This document shows, piece after piece, positions 36,008-45,756 of a stretch of DNA of 64,000 nucleotides (position 1 is the first letter of the stretch; each line of letters opens with the position of its first letter). The notes beneath the pieces are model-generated. The model saw only the letters and a program-made list of their open reading frames with translations. It had not been told where the DNA came from and ran no database searches. Source of the DNA: Bacilli bacterium (lineage in GTDB: Bacteria > Bacillota_I > Bacilli_A > RFN20 > CAG-826); contig JAKVOO010000001.1 in NCBI GenBank assembly GCA_022482735.1, positions 305,699 through 369,698 of the forward strand. Direction: 5' to 3'. The position numbers and the translations under genes were made by a program.

Positions 36008-37822
36008 TTACTTTTCATCATCGAGGGAAAGAACGCTCATAAAAGCCTCTTGGGGGAGTTCAACCGAACCGACGGCTTTCATGCGCTTTTTGCCGGCTTT
36101 TTGCTTTTCAAGTAACTTTTTTTTGCGGCTTATGTCACCTCCGTAACATTTTGCCAAAACATCTTTCCGCACGGCCTTAACATCTGCCCGAGCGATAATT
36201 TTATTGTTAATTGCCGCTTGGATAGGAACTTCAAACAACTGTCGAGGAATGATGTCTTTCAATTTGCTAACTATGGCTAGGCCTCGATGGTAGGCATCCG
36301 GTTTATATACGACCACCGAAAGAGCATCAACGACTTCGCCATTTAGTAATATGTCCATTTTTACGAGATTAGCGGCATGGTAGCCAGCAAGATGGTAATC
36401 GAAACTAGCATATCCTTTTGAATAACTTTTAAGTTTATCAAAGAAATTATAAATAATTTCGCTTAGTGGTAATTCATAATGCAATATCATTCGTGTTTCA
36501 TCAAAATAGTCGAGGTTTAGATAAGTTCCTCTCCGTTCTTGGCAGAGTTCCATAATCGGCCCAACATAGTCCTTTGGGGTCATTATTTCCGCTTCTACAA
36601 AAGGTTCTTCAATTGATTTAATGGTCGTAGGGTCAGGATAATCAAAAGGATTATCCAAACGAATTTGCGATCCGTCGCTTAGATTAATGTGATAAATAAC
36701 ACTTGGAGCGGTTAGAATTAAATTTAATCCGTATTCGCGTTCAAGCCGCTCTTGAATAACATCCATGTGCAGTAATCCCAGAAAGCCACAGCGAAAACCA
36801 AAGCCAAGCGCTTGCGATGCTTCTGGTTCGTAACGAAGACTTGAATCGTTAAGGCTCAGTTTTTCAAGAGCGTCTTTTAAATCGGCATAATTTTTACTAT
36901 CGACTGGATAAAGACCACAATAGACCATAGGGTTAATCTCGCGATATCCAGGTAAGGCTTTGGCTGCTTTGTTGTTGGCCAAAGTAATAGTATCACCAGT
37001 ATGAATATCATGAATATCCTTAATTTGTGCGCAGATATATCCCACCTCGCCAGCATATAGTTCGTCTTGTCTTATTTCACTTGGGGCCCGATAGCCGACC
37101 TCCGTCACCAAATATTCTTTTCCATTAGACATCAATTGAATTTGATCGCCTACTTTTACCATTCCTTCCTTGATTCTAACTAACACAACCACGCCTCGAT
37201 ATGAGTCATAGTAACTATCGAAAATTAAGGCCTGAAGAGGATTGCTTTTATTACCATTCGGACAAGGAATCTGCGTAACGATAGCTTCCAAAACTTGCTC
37301 AACATTCAATCCTGTCTTTGCAGAAATAGGAATAGCCTCGCTACCATCTAGTCCAATTCTTTTTTCAATTTCATCCCGTGCCAAATCGACATTTGCACTG
37401 GGCAAATCTATCTTATTAATTACTGGTAAAATTGCTAAATCGTTATCGATGGCTAAATACACATTAGCTAAAGTTTGAGCTTCAACTCCTTGCGTAGCAT
37501 CAACGACCAAAATTGCGCCTTCACAGGCAGCAAGCGATCGCGATACTTCATATGTAAAATCGACATGCCCAGGAGTGTCAATAAGATTGAAAAGATAATC
37601 CTCACCATTTTGTGCATGATAAATAAGGCTTACCGCGTTCAACTTGATGGTAATACCCCGTTCACGTTCAAGATCCATATTATCCAATATTTGCTCTTTC
37701 ATCAGCCGCTTTTCGACGGTGCCGGTCATTTCAATGAGCCGATCAGCCAAAGTCGACTTTCCGTGATCAATGTGGGCAATTATCGAAAAGTTTCGGATAT
37801 GTTGGTTATCAAAATTCATCAA
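36008..37822 (-). CDS. lepA: Elongation factor 4 (LepA)
   Basis: 604-residue translational GTPase. G1 [10 protein letters not shown]2 with [14 protein letters not shown]3 DTPGHVDF, G4 NKIDLP; the C-terminal domain ends with the LepA-specific [29 protein letters not shown] (key part KAGKKRMK). Length is standard. The position between fmt/helicase and hemW matches the Bacillus lepA-hemW order. Confidence 0.98.
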   Translation of the reverse strand: MMNFDNQHIRNFSIIAHIDHGKSTLADRLIEMTGTVEKRLMKEQILDNMDLERERGITIKLNAVSLIYHAQNGEDYLFNLIDTPGHVDFTYEVSRSLAACEGAILVVDATQGVEAQTLANVYLAIDNDLAILPVINKIDLPSANVDLARDEIEKRIGLDGSEAIPISAKTGLNVEQVLEAIVTQIPCPNGNKSNPLQALIFDSYYDSYRGVVVLVRIKEGMVKVGDQIQLMSNGKEYLVTEVGYRAPSEIRQDELYAGEVGYICAQIKDIHDIHTGDTITLANNKAAKALPGYREINPMVYCGLYPVDSKNYADLKDALEKLSLNDSSLRYEPEASQALGFGFRCGFLGLLHMDVIQERLEREYGLNLILTAPSVIYHINLSDGSQIRLDNPFDYPDPTTIKSIEEPFVEAEIMTPKDYVGPIMELCQERRGTYLNLDYFDETRMILHYELPLSEIIYNFFDKLKSYSKGYASFDYHLAGYHAANLVKMDILLNGEVVDALSVVVYKPDAYHRGLAIVSKLKDIIPRQLFEVPIQAAINNKIIARADVKAVRKDVLAKCYGGDISRKKKLLEKQKAGKKRMKAVGSVELPQEAFMSVLSLDDEK

Positions 37823-37873
37823 AGCGCTCCTAACTATTTGCTGGTAAATTATACCAAATCTACACTGATTTCG

Positions 37874-40228
37874 TTAATTTATTTTCCAAAAATCAGCGCA
37901 AATATTTTTAACATCTTCGGGACTAGTAACGACTTCATAGTCATCCCATTCGGTTTTAAATAGATGCCGATATCGATCTTGAAGATAGCGCTCATCCAAA
38001 AGTAAGGCGATCCCTCGATCGTTTTCACTTCTGATAAGGCGACCAACAGCTTGCATAACTCTATTCATACCGGGATTAACATAACTATATTCAAAACCAG
38101 AAATTTCTTTTTCATCATAAAATTTTCTGATTAAATCTCGTTCAAATGAAATCTGCGGCAAGCCAACACCCACGATTACAACTCCAATTAAGCGGTCATC
38201 GACGAGATCGATACCCTCACTAAATGCGCCGCCTAAAACGGCAAGACCAATGCGCGTTTTTTGTGGTTTAGGAACAAATTTTGAAAGAAAAACTTCCTGT
38301 TCATCCCGGCTCATTTCCTTGTCTTGCGCCATTAAAATAAAGTCGTCTTTCTCTTTGAGATCTTCCAAAAAAGGTTTTACGTTATTTAAGTATTCATACG
38401 AAGGAAAAAAACAAATGTAATTACCAATTTGCTTTGAGTATAAAGCTTGAATATAGTCGGCAATCAATCCATAACTAGTATCCCTTTTGCGATATGTAGT
38501 CCGAACATCGGGAGCGATTAATAATCGCCGATTCTTACGTGGAAAGGGATTGGGTAAAATTAGACGAGGGGAATCTTTGCTTCCACCGAGGAGATTAACG
38601 TAATAATCAATCGGTGAAAGAGTAGCAGAAAAAATTACCGAGCCAAAAACATTTCCAAGACAATTTCTAATTAAGTTGCTTGGGTTTAAGTTATAATTTT
38701 TAAGAATTAAATTACTTTTCCCTTGTCTATAGATGAATAGACGAAATTCACTTGAGTAGTAATCCCAAATCTTCATAAAACGATTAACATTAAAAAACAG
38801 TTCCTTGAAGGGTTCATCGGCAAACTGAACATGATTCTTCATTACATCTTGACCCGCTAGCAGAAACAAATTTAAATTGTTTAGTAGGGGACTTGGAATT
38901 GTATCAATGATCGTCGGTGAATCTTTATCGGCAATTAAACTGTTTAATTCACGTAGATTCTTTATAAGTCGACGCAATGCCGTTTTAATGTGTGGATGAA
39001 CGAGTTTTCGCAAGTGCTTCTGCATGCTAATAAACTGCTCCAAGTTTAATTCCGAACTATACATATCACGTACTCGCTCAATTAAATTATGGGCTTCGTC
39101 AATTAATGCAAAATAGGAACTACCACCCGTCTCAAAGTACCTTCTTAAATAAACGAGGGGATCAAATAAATAGTTATAGTCGCAAATGATGACATCGCAA
39201 AAAAGGGATAAATCAAGTTGAAATTCAAAAGGACAAATTTCATTTTCTAAAGCCAGTTTTATTATTGTTTCCTTCGAAAAATCATTTTCGTAAAGAAGGG
39301 CTTTTAAAAGAGCATCTTGAATTTTATTGTAGTAGTTACGGGCGTAAGGACATTCATCTGGATTACATCCCTTCCCGGGATTAAAGCAAATACGGTCCTT
39401 GGCGGTTATGACAATTGGAAAGACATCCGCCCCACTTTTCTTAAGTATTTCCATCGCCCCATGAGCAGAATCTTGCCCACTCGTCTTTGCTGTTAGATAA
39501 AATATTTTGTTTATTTTCTCACGAGCAAACGCCGATATCGCAGGATATAGTGTCGACATCGTTTTACCAATGCCCGTCGGTGCTTCCGCATAAAGCACTC
39601 CTCCTTGCGCAGTCATCGCATAGGTATATTGAGCCAGTTTTTTTTGCCCTTTTCGAAATGACGAGAAAGGGAAGTGAAAATTTTGCATACTGGCATTGCG
39701 ATTAATCTCATGGCGATAAACCGTATTATAGAAATTCAAGTAGCGACGAATCAATGTCGTAACAAAATCTTCCAAGTCATGGGTCGAAAAAATATATTCC
39801 TTAATTTTTTGCTCGTTAGTGGTTTGATGAATATAAGTTAATCGTATTTTTACTTGATCGATTTTTCGCTCGTGGGCAAGCATTAAGGCATAGCATTGGG
39901 CTTGGCCCAGATGCCAATTTTCATTCTCCCGATGGAATTCATCAATGTCAATTACGGTCGATTTTATCTCATCGATAATATACTCGTTGTCGGTAACAAT
40001 AATGCCATCTGCTCTTCCCTCTAAAGTAAGATTATATTCATCGACAAAAAATGTTTCCCGCAAAAAATATTCAGATAAGTACTCATTACCCTGACGACTT
40101 TGGTAAAAGGCATGGAGACGAACTCCCTCGCTCATGGAAGCCTTATTAAAAACCCGCGTATCGATACTACCGCTACGTAGCAAAAAATCGACCAACTGAT
40201 GGACTGATAACGTCAATTCTTTATTCAT
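37874..40228 (-). CDS. PD-(D/E)XK nuclease fused to XPD/DinG-type helicase
   Basis: 784 residues. The N-terminal 170 residues look like a Cas4/RecB-type nuclease: GRADGII with Asp74, Glu87 and Lys89 in DEIKS, and Gln109/Tyr113 in the QxxxY motif. The helicase has Walker A EAPTGIGKT, an iron-sulfur cluster domain with cysteines in RICFNPGKGCNPDECPY and EICPFE, DEAH in LIDEAHNL, and motif VI QAVGRLIRSENDRG. Such fusions are known among Rad3-related helicases of Firmicutes. Probable role: DNA repair or processing of branched intermediates. It lies two bases after fmt. Confidence 0.88.
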   Translation of the reverse strand: MNKELTLSVHQLVDFLLRSGSIDTRVFNKASMSEGVRLHAFYQSRQGNEYLSEYFLRETFFVDEYNLTLEGRADGIIVTDNEYIIDEIKSTVIDIDEFHRENENWHLGQAQCYALMLAHERKIDQVKIRLTYIHQTTNEQKIKEYIFSTHDLEDFVTTLIRRYLNFYNTVYRHEINRNASMQNFHFPFSSFRKGQKKLAQYTYAMTAQGGVLYAEAPTGIGKTMSTLYPAISAFAREKINKIFYLTAKTSGQDSAHGAMEILKKSGADVFPIVITAKDRICFNPGKGCNPDECPYARNYYNKIQDALLKALLYENDFSKETIIKLALENEICPFEFQLDLSLFCDVIICDYNYLFDPLVYLRRYFETGGSSYFALIDEAHNLIERVRDMYSSELNLEQFISMQKHLRKLVHPHIKTALRRLIKNLRELNSLIADKDSPTIIDTIPSPLLNNLNLFLLAGQDVMKNHVQFADEPFKELFFNVNRFMKIWDYYSSEFRLFIYRQGKSNLILKNYNLNPSNLIRNCLGNVFGSVIFSATLSPIDYYVNLLGGSKDSPRLILPNPFPRKNRRLLIAPDVRTTYRKRDTSYGLIADYIQALYSKQIGNYICFFPSYEYLNNVKPFLEDLKEKDDFILMAQDKEMSRDEQEVFLSKFVPKPQKTRIGLAVLGGAFSEGIDLVDDRLIGVVIVGVGLPQISFERDLIRKFYDEKEISGFEYSYVNPGMNRVMQAVGRLIRSENDRGIALLLDERYLQDRYRHLFKTEWDDYEVVTSPEDVKNICADFWKIN

Positions 40229-40229
40229 T

Positions 40230-41171
40230 CTATTTTAAAACTGTTCCTTTAAACTGAGGTTCACCATTTACAAAATCCCGAAAACCGACAATTTTCTTTC
40301 CCGGCTTTTGCAATTTTAAAAGATTAATCTGCCCATCTATTAATTGGAGAATAATACCATTTTTACTAGCAGAAACAACCGTTCCCGGTAAAGCTTCTAT
40401 AGTTTCACTATAATCTTCCGCTTCAAATATTTTCACCATCTGATTATTATCACGATATAAATAGGCTCCTGGTTCTATGCTTAAAGCACGAATCCATCCG
40501 ATAATTTTTGCTTTAGGTAAGGTAAGATCAAGGTGTTCTTGCTCTTTTTTTATTAACCCCGCATAGGTAACAAGTGCCTCATTTTGTTCTTCCTTGACTA
40601 ACTGACCATCAATATATAAAGGCAGCTTATCAAGCGCTAATTTAAGAGCAGCCGAAGCCATTTTTTGTGAAAGAGAAGTATAGTTATCCTCTAAACTTAT
40701 CGGAACAACTATTTTACCAAACATACCCCCGGCATCCATTTTATCAACCATTTGCATAAGGGTTATGCCCGTTTCTTTTTCACCATTGATTAAGGCATAT
40801 TGCATCGGCGCTGCTCCCCGATACTTTGGTAGTAAAGAACCATGAAGATTTATCGATCCCAAAGGTGGAATATCAAGAAGTTGCTGCGGAATAATCTGTC
40901 CATAGGCAAAGCAGAGGATTAAATCCGGATGCAAATCCTTAGCAAATTCGTAATCAAGGCGAATTTTTAATGGCTGAAAAACTGGTATGCCAAACTCTTC
41001 AGCCACGACTTTCGTTGGTACAAATTCAATTTTCTTTCCCCGGCCGATCGGTTTATCTGGTTGAGCGACTACCCCAATAACATTATAGCCAGCTAAAATC
41101 AGTCCTCGTAAAACATGAGCGCTAATTTCTGGGGTTCCTAGATATAAAATTCGTGTTTTATTACTTAGCAT
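40230..41171 (-). CDS. fmt: Methionyl-tRNA formyltransferase
   Basis: 313-residue enzyme that formylates initiator Met-tRNA using 10-formyl-THF. The N-terminal FLGTPEISA-like segment, HGSLLPKYRGAAPMQYALINGE with the catalytic His, and TLMQMVDKMDAGGM are family motifs; the C-terminal tRNA-binding beta barrel is complete. Usual neighbours def and rsmB/sun are not adjacent here. Confidence 0.97.
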   Translation of the reverse strand: MLSNKTRILYLGTPEISAHVLRGLILAGYNVIGVVAQPDKPIGRGKKIEFVPTKVVAEEFGIPVFQPLKIRLDYEFAKDLHPDLILCFAYGQIIPQQLLDIPPLGSINLHGSLLPKYRGAAPMQYALINGEKETGITLMQMVDKMDAGGMFGKIVVPISLEDNYTSLSQKMASAALKLALDKLPLYIDGQLVKEEQNEALVTYAGLIKKEQEHLDLTLPKAKIIGWIRALSIEPGAYLYRDNNQMVKIFEAEDYSETIEALPGTVVSASKNGIILQLIDGQINLLKLQKPGKKIVGFRDFVNGEPQFKGTVLK

Positions 41172-41269
41172 ATCGCTTGATCCTCACTTCTTTATTTATT
41201 ATACAATAGCCACGATTATAAATTGAAAAAAACCGCGTTTTTTTGATTGGAGTAATAAGGAAAAAGTTG

Positions 41270-41298
41270 TTGCCGTTATATTACTATTTTGCTATAAT
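41270..41298 (+). promoter_or_regulatory. Promoter of rpsT
   Basis: TTGCCG, 17-base spacer and TATAAT with an extended -10 (TGC directly before). About 29 bases lead to the rpsT start. Confidence 0.8.
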
Positions 41299-41326
41299 GC
41301 AAAGCGTATCGAAAGAGGTGAAGACA

Positions 41327-41590
41327 ATGGCAAATATTAAATCCCAAATTAAACGGGTTGGAACCAACGAAAAAGCGCGCTTAAGAAATGTTAACTATAA
41401 AACACAAATTAAGACTGCAAGCAAAAAAGTTGTATCCGCGGTTAATGCTGGCGACAAAGTTTTAGCACAAAATGAACTCAATGCTGCCAATCGCTTGATT
41501 GATAAGTCAGTCAGCAAGGGCATTACCCATTACCGGACAGCCGCTCGGCAAAAGAGTCACTTGGCTGGTCTCGTCAATTCAATAAACTAA
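41327..41590 (+). CDS. rpsT: 30S ribosomal protein S20
   Basis: 87 residues, beginning MANIKSQIKRVGTNEKAR and ending with HLAGLVNSIN, standard for S20. The start at 41327 follows GAAAGAGGTG and the promoter at 41270; the longer open frame of 28 codons would run through the promoter. It is the only plus-strand gene between fmt and greA, flanked by holA as in Bacillus. Confidence 0.97.
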   Translation: MANIKSQIKRVGTNEKARLRNVNYKTQIKTASKKVVSAVNAGDKVLAQNELNAANRLIDKSVSKGITHYRTAARQKSHLAGLVNSIN

Positions 41591-41612
41591 CCGGAATCAT
41601 CCGGTTTTTTTA
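41589..41612 (+). terminator. Terminator after rpsT
   Basis: AACCGGA-ATCA-TCCGGTT followed by a T-run, directly after the stop codon. Confidence 0.88.
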
Positions 41613-41620
41613 TTGCCATC

Positions 41621-42571
41621 TTAACAAGATTCAATTAAGAAAAAATCAAATCCTTCTTTCGCATCAATCGTTCCACTCTTGATTTTATAATCGAGCAAAA
41701 ACAAATGATCAAGAATATTTAGTATATCTTTGCTCGTGCGGCGTCCAAGATCTTTTAAAATCATCTTTAAGCGATATGGATGAAGTTTTAAGTCACTGGC
41801 AATTTGACTTTCAGGGATGTTATTTTCTTTTTGATATGCAACTAGCGAAAACATACGTAGTTGATTGGATAAAGTCGAAATTAAAACAACAGGTTGTAAA
41901 TTTTGCATCATCAAATCTTCAACCAACTCAAGTGCTGGCTTTAATCTTTTTTGCAAAAGATAACTGGTCAAAAGATAGCTTTTCTCCTCCAATGGTCTTG
42001 GGACAAGCATTTCCACATCCTCCAAGCGGACATGAGATGTATAGGTGGAAAGTTTATTGGCTTCATTAACAAAACTAGATACATTATTGTTTACCCGTTG
42101 CAACAGTTCGTCGCGGGCATCATCATCAATTATTGCGCCATTTTTTTCAAATGTGCGCCGAACAAGTTCTGGCCAGGTGGCGGAAGTAATTGTTTGTAGT
42201 TCCAACACTTTTACGCTCTTCGGTAAGATGGAAATCAATGGATTTTTTTTATTTATTGATTCCCCAATTACTGTAAAAATTAAACTATTTAAAGATCCCT
42301 CATCGGCAAAAAAACTTTGAAATCGATCTAAAACATCAGCATCAATTTTCTTTGCATCTTTTAAAAAATCGGCGTGGTTATAAACTATGACTTTTTGCTC
42401 GCCGGTTAATGAGTTGGTTTCAATCTCATCCAAAAGCTGTTCAAGCGATGTATCGCCCGCCTCAAGTTGCGAGTAATTAAAACTATTCGGTTCCTTGATA
42501 AGTGAAATCATCGTCTTCTTAACTGTATTGCGTATCAAAAGCGGCTCTTTGCCAAAGATTATATAAATCAT
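41621..42571 (-). CDS. holA: DNA polymerase III subunit delta
   Basis: 316-residue clamp-loader subunit (YqeN/HolA). The N-terminal YIIFGKEPLLI and the pattern of AAA+-like domain without Walker motifs are typical; the family segments SLIFTVIGESINKKNPLI and LLTSYLLQKRLKPALELVEDLM are recognisable. Position between comEC and rpsT matches Bacillus. Confidence 0.93.
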   Translation of the reverse strand: MIYIIFGKEPLLIRNTVKKTMISLIKEPNSFNYSQLEAGDTSLEQLLDEIETNSLTGEQKVIVYNHADFLKDAKKIDADVLDRFQSFFADEGSLNSLIFTVIGESINKKNPLISILPKSVKVLELQTITSATWPELVRRTFEKNGAIIDDDARDELLQRVNNNVSSFVNEANKLSTYTSHVRLEDVEMLVPRPLEEKSYLLTSYLLQKRLKPALELVEDLMMQNLQPVVLISTLSNQLRMFSLVAYQKENNIPESQIASDLKLHPYRLKMILKDLGRRTSKDILNILDHLFLLDYKIKSGTIDAKEGFDFFLIESC

Positions 42572-42596
42572 ATTTTCATTATATCAAATGGTATCT

Positions 42597-44587
42597 CTAT
42601 GCGAAATAAATTGTTCCTTCTTTATCGGTTCGTCGGATTTTGATTTCATATTCCATCAATATATTTAAGACACTTTGGTGAGGATGCCCATAAGAATTTT
42701 TTCCAACCGATATAATCGCTTGACTTGGTCTAATCTGCTCGATAAAACCTCTCCCAGTCGAGGTACTACTTCCATGATGACCAATTTTTATTACGTCGCA
42801 CTGAAGAAAAGGATTATTTTGAATAATATGATTTTCCACTGCCACTGGAGCATCACCCATAAAGAGCCATTTTTTATTTATAAACTCCATATAAATTACC
42901 AGCGATTGGTCGTTATCGTCTTTTCCTTCAATAAAATTCAAATTATGTAATTTAAGATCAGCAAATGTAACTGGAATTGATTTCTACTAACATAGATGTT
43001 TTCAATTAAAAAGTGGCTTTGAAGCGAATTTAAAGCTCCATTATGATCAAAGTCATTATGTGTAATAATTACTCCATTAAGTTTTTTTATTGCCTGACGA
43101 CGAAAAAAAGGAATTAATACCTCTTGGGCAATATCAATTTTTATTGAGCCCCCGGTATCGATTAATAATGCCTGATTCTGCCTTCGAACCAAAATGGCAT
43201 CACCCTGACCGACATTGATAAAGTAAACTCCATTTGTAAAGTGATTTTCAATGGGGAAAAATGGCGAAATAACTCCTATACAATAAGTAGCAATAGCTAC
43301 TTTCCTACCAATATTTAATTTTAAGCTTTCAGTTATTTCTAAAAGCAGAAACAAAGCGTAATAAATTACTCGATGCCAAAAAGTAATTGTTCCAAAAACA
43401 TTAAACCTATCCATTGAACTTATAAAAGTAAAGAAGGAAATTAATAACTGACATAGCATTTCAAAGACCACACTAAATGGTGGCAAGAGAATTGTTATTG
43501 AGCCAATTAAATAGAGAATGTTGGTATATCCAAGTAATAGCAATTGAAGAAAAGGCGCTAAAATATTTATATTTCCCTGTGTTTCTAGAAAAAATGGCAG
43601 CATTATAAGATAGAATTTAATTGTTCGTTTTACTTTTTCTTGCACGGATAAGGTTTTTTTATAAAAGCAAAACTCATTTATTAACCGTAGACTAAACGGC
43701 AGATAGAATTTGGCTTGCAAGGCTAAAAATGGATCTATGCTTAGAAATACCAGACCTTCAAAACATATTTTTCTAAACCTATTTAGTCTTTTTTTCCTAT
43801 ATAGAGTATGCGTGAGTGTTATTTTCAAGAAAAGCCGCCAAAATGCAAATTGATGAGGGTTTAAAACAAATAAACTTCCAATTACTATTAGCGATAAAGC
43901 ATATCCTAGTTTTTTGTTTTTGAAGAAAAAATGAAACATTCTTTGGCAAATATAAAATGTAAATGTAATGTGCACTCCGCTATTGCTTAGAAGTGACAAA
44001 ATGTTCCACTTATCAGCTTGCGTAATTATTGCCAAAGAATAATCTGCTTCATTTAATATCAACGATGAAAAAATCATTTTGGATGATGGAGAATTAAATC
44101 TTTTTAACCATTCATCCTTAGGAATACGTAACGTAGACAATAGATCCATTAAAACTTCTTTTTCCCCAATATAACTATTCGCTATTCCTTTTTGATTTAG
44201 ATATACTTCAAAGTCGAATTGGCTCTCTAGTCGATAAAAATCTAATTTATCAATTGAACCAGGTAAATATATAATTTGACCAAATTGTAAGCCACCATCA
44301 TTAGTTGAATACAAACGTTGAAAGGGAGTAATTATAATTACATAACTATCCTTGCTATTTAAAACCACCCCATAGGGAAGTAATAGGTAATCAAGATTAT
44401 TCAAAATAAATAGAATTGCATATCCTAAGATAATCATTAAGTAGAGTAAGTAAATTCTTTTTAACCTTGTATGATTGATTTTTTTGAAAAATACGATAAT
44501 AACAATTATTAATAACCAACACCAGCGCCCATCACTGACCGCATTGATGGTCATAAATGTTAAAAGCAATAAGTAAAGAAGATCCAT
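42597..44587 (-). pseudogene. comEC: DNA internalisation protein ComEC, one frameshift
   Basis: ComEC forms the DNA channel for natural transformation. The first 530 residues hold an OB-like domain and about ten hydrophobic segments, then the metallo-beta-lactamase-like domain starts (INVGQGDAILVRRQNQALLIDTGG in parts, THNDFDHNGAL). The frame then breaks. Adding one base in the TTT at 42981-42983 restores VSRKSIPVTFADLKLHNLNFIEG and the rest of the domain (IGHHGSSTS, ISVGKNSYGHPHQSVLNIL). The corrected protein is about 663 residues, near complete. Overlaps the comEA stop by one base; comEB is absent. Confidence 0.88.
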
Positions 44588-45117
44588 TACTGAAGAACAA
44601 TATAATTGCGAATTTTAGTATAGGTTGAGGTGCCGACTCCGGACACGTTCATTATATCTTCTAAATAGGTGAATATACCTTTATCTTCTCTATGTCTAAT
44701 TATCGCTTGTGATATCGTAGACCCAATTCCATTTATCGTTTGCAGAGCATCAGATTTATCTGAGTTTATGTTTACCTTAACTATCGGTGAATCATTACAA
44801 ACATCATTATCGTCGTAAAGTGAACCGATAAAATAAGTCATTCCCCCAATTAACTTCGTATCCAAAAAATATGTCTTTTCGTCAGTGTTAGCGGTTGGAC
44901 CTCCCGCTGCTACAATTAAATCGTCCATTGTTGATCCTTTTTGAAGAACATACGCTCCGGGTTTGGTGACTGCCCCACTTATTGTAATCGTATAATAGTT
45001 TGCGTCGCTTAGTTGGGAAGCAGCGCTAACATTATTGGCAATATTGGGATCGATTTTTGACATTACAAAAAGTGACACGATTGTTATCAACAACACGACA
45101 ATAAGAATTTTACCCAT
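44587..45117 (-). CDS. comEA: Competence DNA receptor ComEA
   Basis: 176-residue membrane-anchored DNA-binding protein. N-terminal membrane helix (residues 4-22), an SLBB domain (YTITISGAVTKPGAYVLQKG), and a C-terminal helix-hairpin-helix pair (LQTINGIGSTISQAIIRHRE and LEDIMNVSGVGTSTYTKIRN). It hands DNA to ComEC. Its ribosome binding site GGAGG lies in the 3' arm of the terminator at 45118-45148. Confidence 0.92.
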   Translation of the reverse strand: MGKILIVVLLITIVSLFVMSKIDPNIANNVSAASQLSDANYYTITISGAVTKPGAYVLQKGSTMDDLIVAAGGPTANTDEKTYFLDTKLIGGMTYFIGSLYDDNDVCNDSPIVKVNINSDKSDALQTINGIGSTISQAIIRHREDKGIFTYLEDIMNVSGVGTSTYTKIRNYIVLQ

Positions 45118-45148
45118 AAAAAAACCTCCTACTAGTAGATAGGAGGTT
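45118..45148 (-). terminator. Terminator after greA, containing the comEA ribosome binding site
   Basis: AACCTCCTA, eight-base loop, TAGGAGGTT: a perfect nine-base stem, followed by seven T and then directly the comEA ATG. GGAGG in the 3' arm is the only ribosome binding site for comEA. Confidence 0.85.
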
Positions 45149-45165
45149 ATTTTTTATTTTGGCAA

Positions 45166-45642
45166 TTAGTCGCCAATTTTTATTTTTAAAATTTCGACGT
45201 TATATGGTGGCTCGGTCTTAACAACACAAACATCACCAACACCTTTGCCTAAAATCGCCTCGCCTAAAGGGCAAGTTGTTGAAATTGATCCTTCTAAAGG
45301 TTTGGCTTCAATCGTGCCTACCAACTTATAAACATATTGAGCATTCTCACTTTGATCAAGAATGGTAACCGTGCAACCCAGCGAAACAATATCATTATTA
45401 GTCGATGATTCTACAACGGTGGAATTAGCTAAAATATTCTCAATTTGTTGAATCCGACCTTCAACTTCGGCTTGCCGAGAACGAGCAGCGTCATAATCGG
45501 CATTTTCACTTAAGTCACCTTGCGCTCTTGCCGCACCAAGATCTTCAATAACTTGCGGACGATCCGTATTAATTAAGCGACTTAATTCGTTTTGTAATTT
45601 TTCTAAACCCTCTTGAGTAAGAGTAAACTTTTGGTTTTCCAT
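45166..45642 (-). CDS. greA: Transcription elongation factor GreA
   Basis: 158 residues. N-terminal coiled coil with the acidic tip (ARAQGDLSENADYDAARSRQ) inserted in the RNA polymerase secondary channel, and the C-terminal FKBP-like domain ending PPYNVEILKIKIGD. It rescues backtracked polymerase. The start at 45642 follows an AGG-type ribosome site; 21 upstream codons in frame run through the promoter (TATAAT at 45671-45676 with extended TG). Confidence 0.97.
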   Translation of the reverse strand: MENQKFTLTQEGLEKLQNELSRLINTDRPQVIEDLGAARAQGDLSENADYDAARSRQAEVEGRIQQIENILANSTVVESSTNNDIVSLGCTVTILDQSENAQYVYKLVGTIEAKPLEGSISTTCPLGEAILGKGVGDVCVVKTEPPYNVEILKIKIGD

Positions 45643-45670
45643 AGTAATACCTGCCTTTTTGCACGCACGT

Positions 45671-45676
45671 ATTATA
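45671..45676 (-). promoter_or_regulatory. -10 box of greA
   Basis: TATAAT on the minus strand preceded by TGC (extended -10). The -35 region 17 bases upstream, TGGATT, is weak. Confidence 0.6.
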
Positions 45677-45734
45677 GCAAAATTGCCGAACATAATCCAG
45701 CACAATATTTTATGGAAAAAAAACGCTTTTTTGT

Positions 45735-45740
45735 TATAAT
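45735..45740 (+). promoter_or_regulatory. -10 box of the chromate transporter pair
   Basis: TATAAT on the plus strand about 16 bases before the chrA ATG, with GGGAGG between them. The -35 match is poor. Divergent from the greA promoter, sharing about 60 bases. Confidence 0.55.
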
Positions 45741-45756
45741 GTCTCGGGAGGCAGAA

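Noticed and set aside
37475-37963. 162-residue plus-strand frame
   Set aside because: Antisense to lepA and the lepA-helicase junction; composition is that of a shadow frame.
41226-41244. A7-CCGCG-T7 near-palindrome upstream of rpsT
   Set aside because: Only A/T pairs in the stem; too weak for a terminator and no operator counterpart elsewhere.
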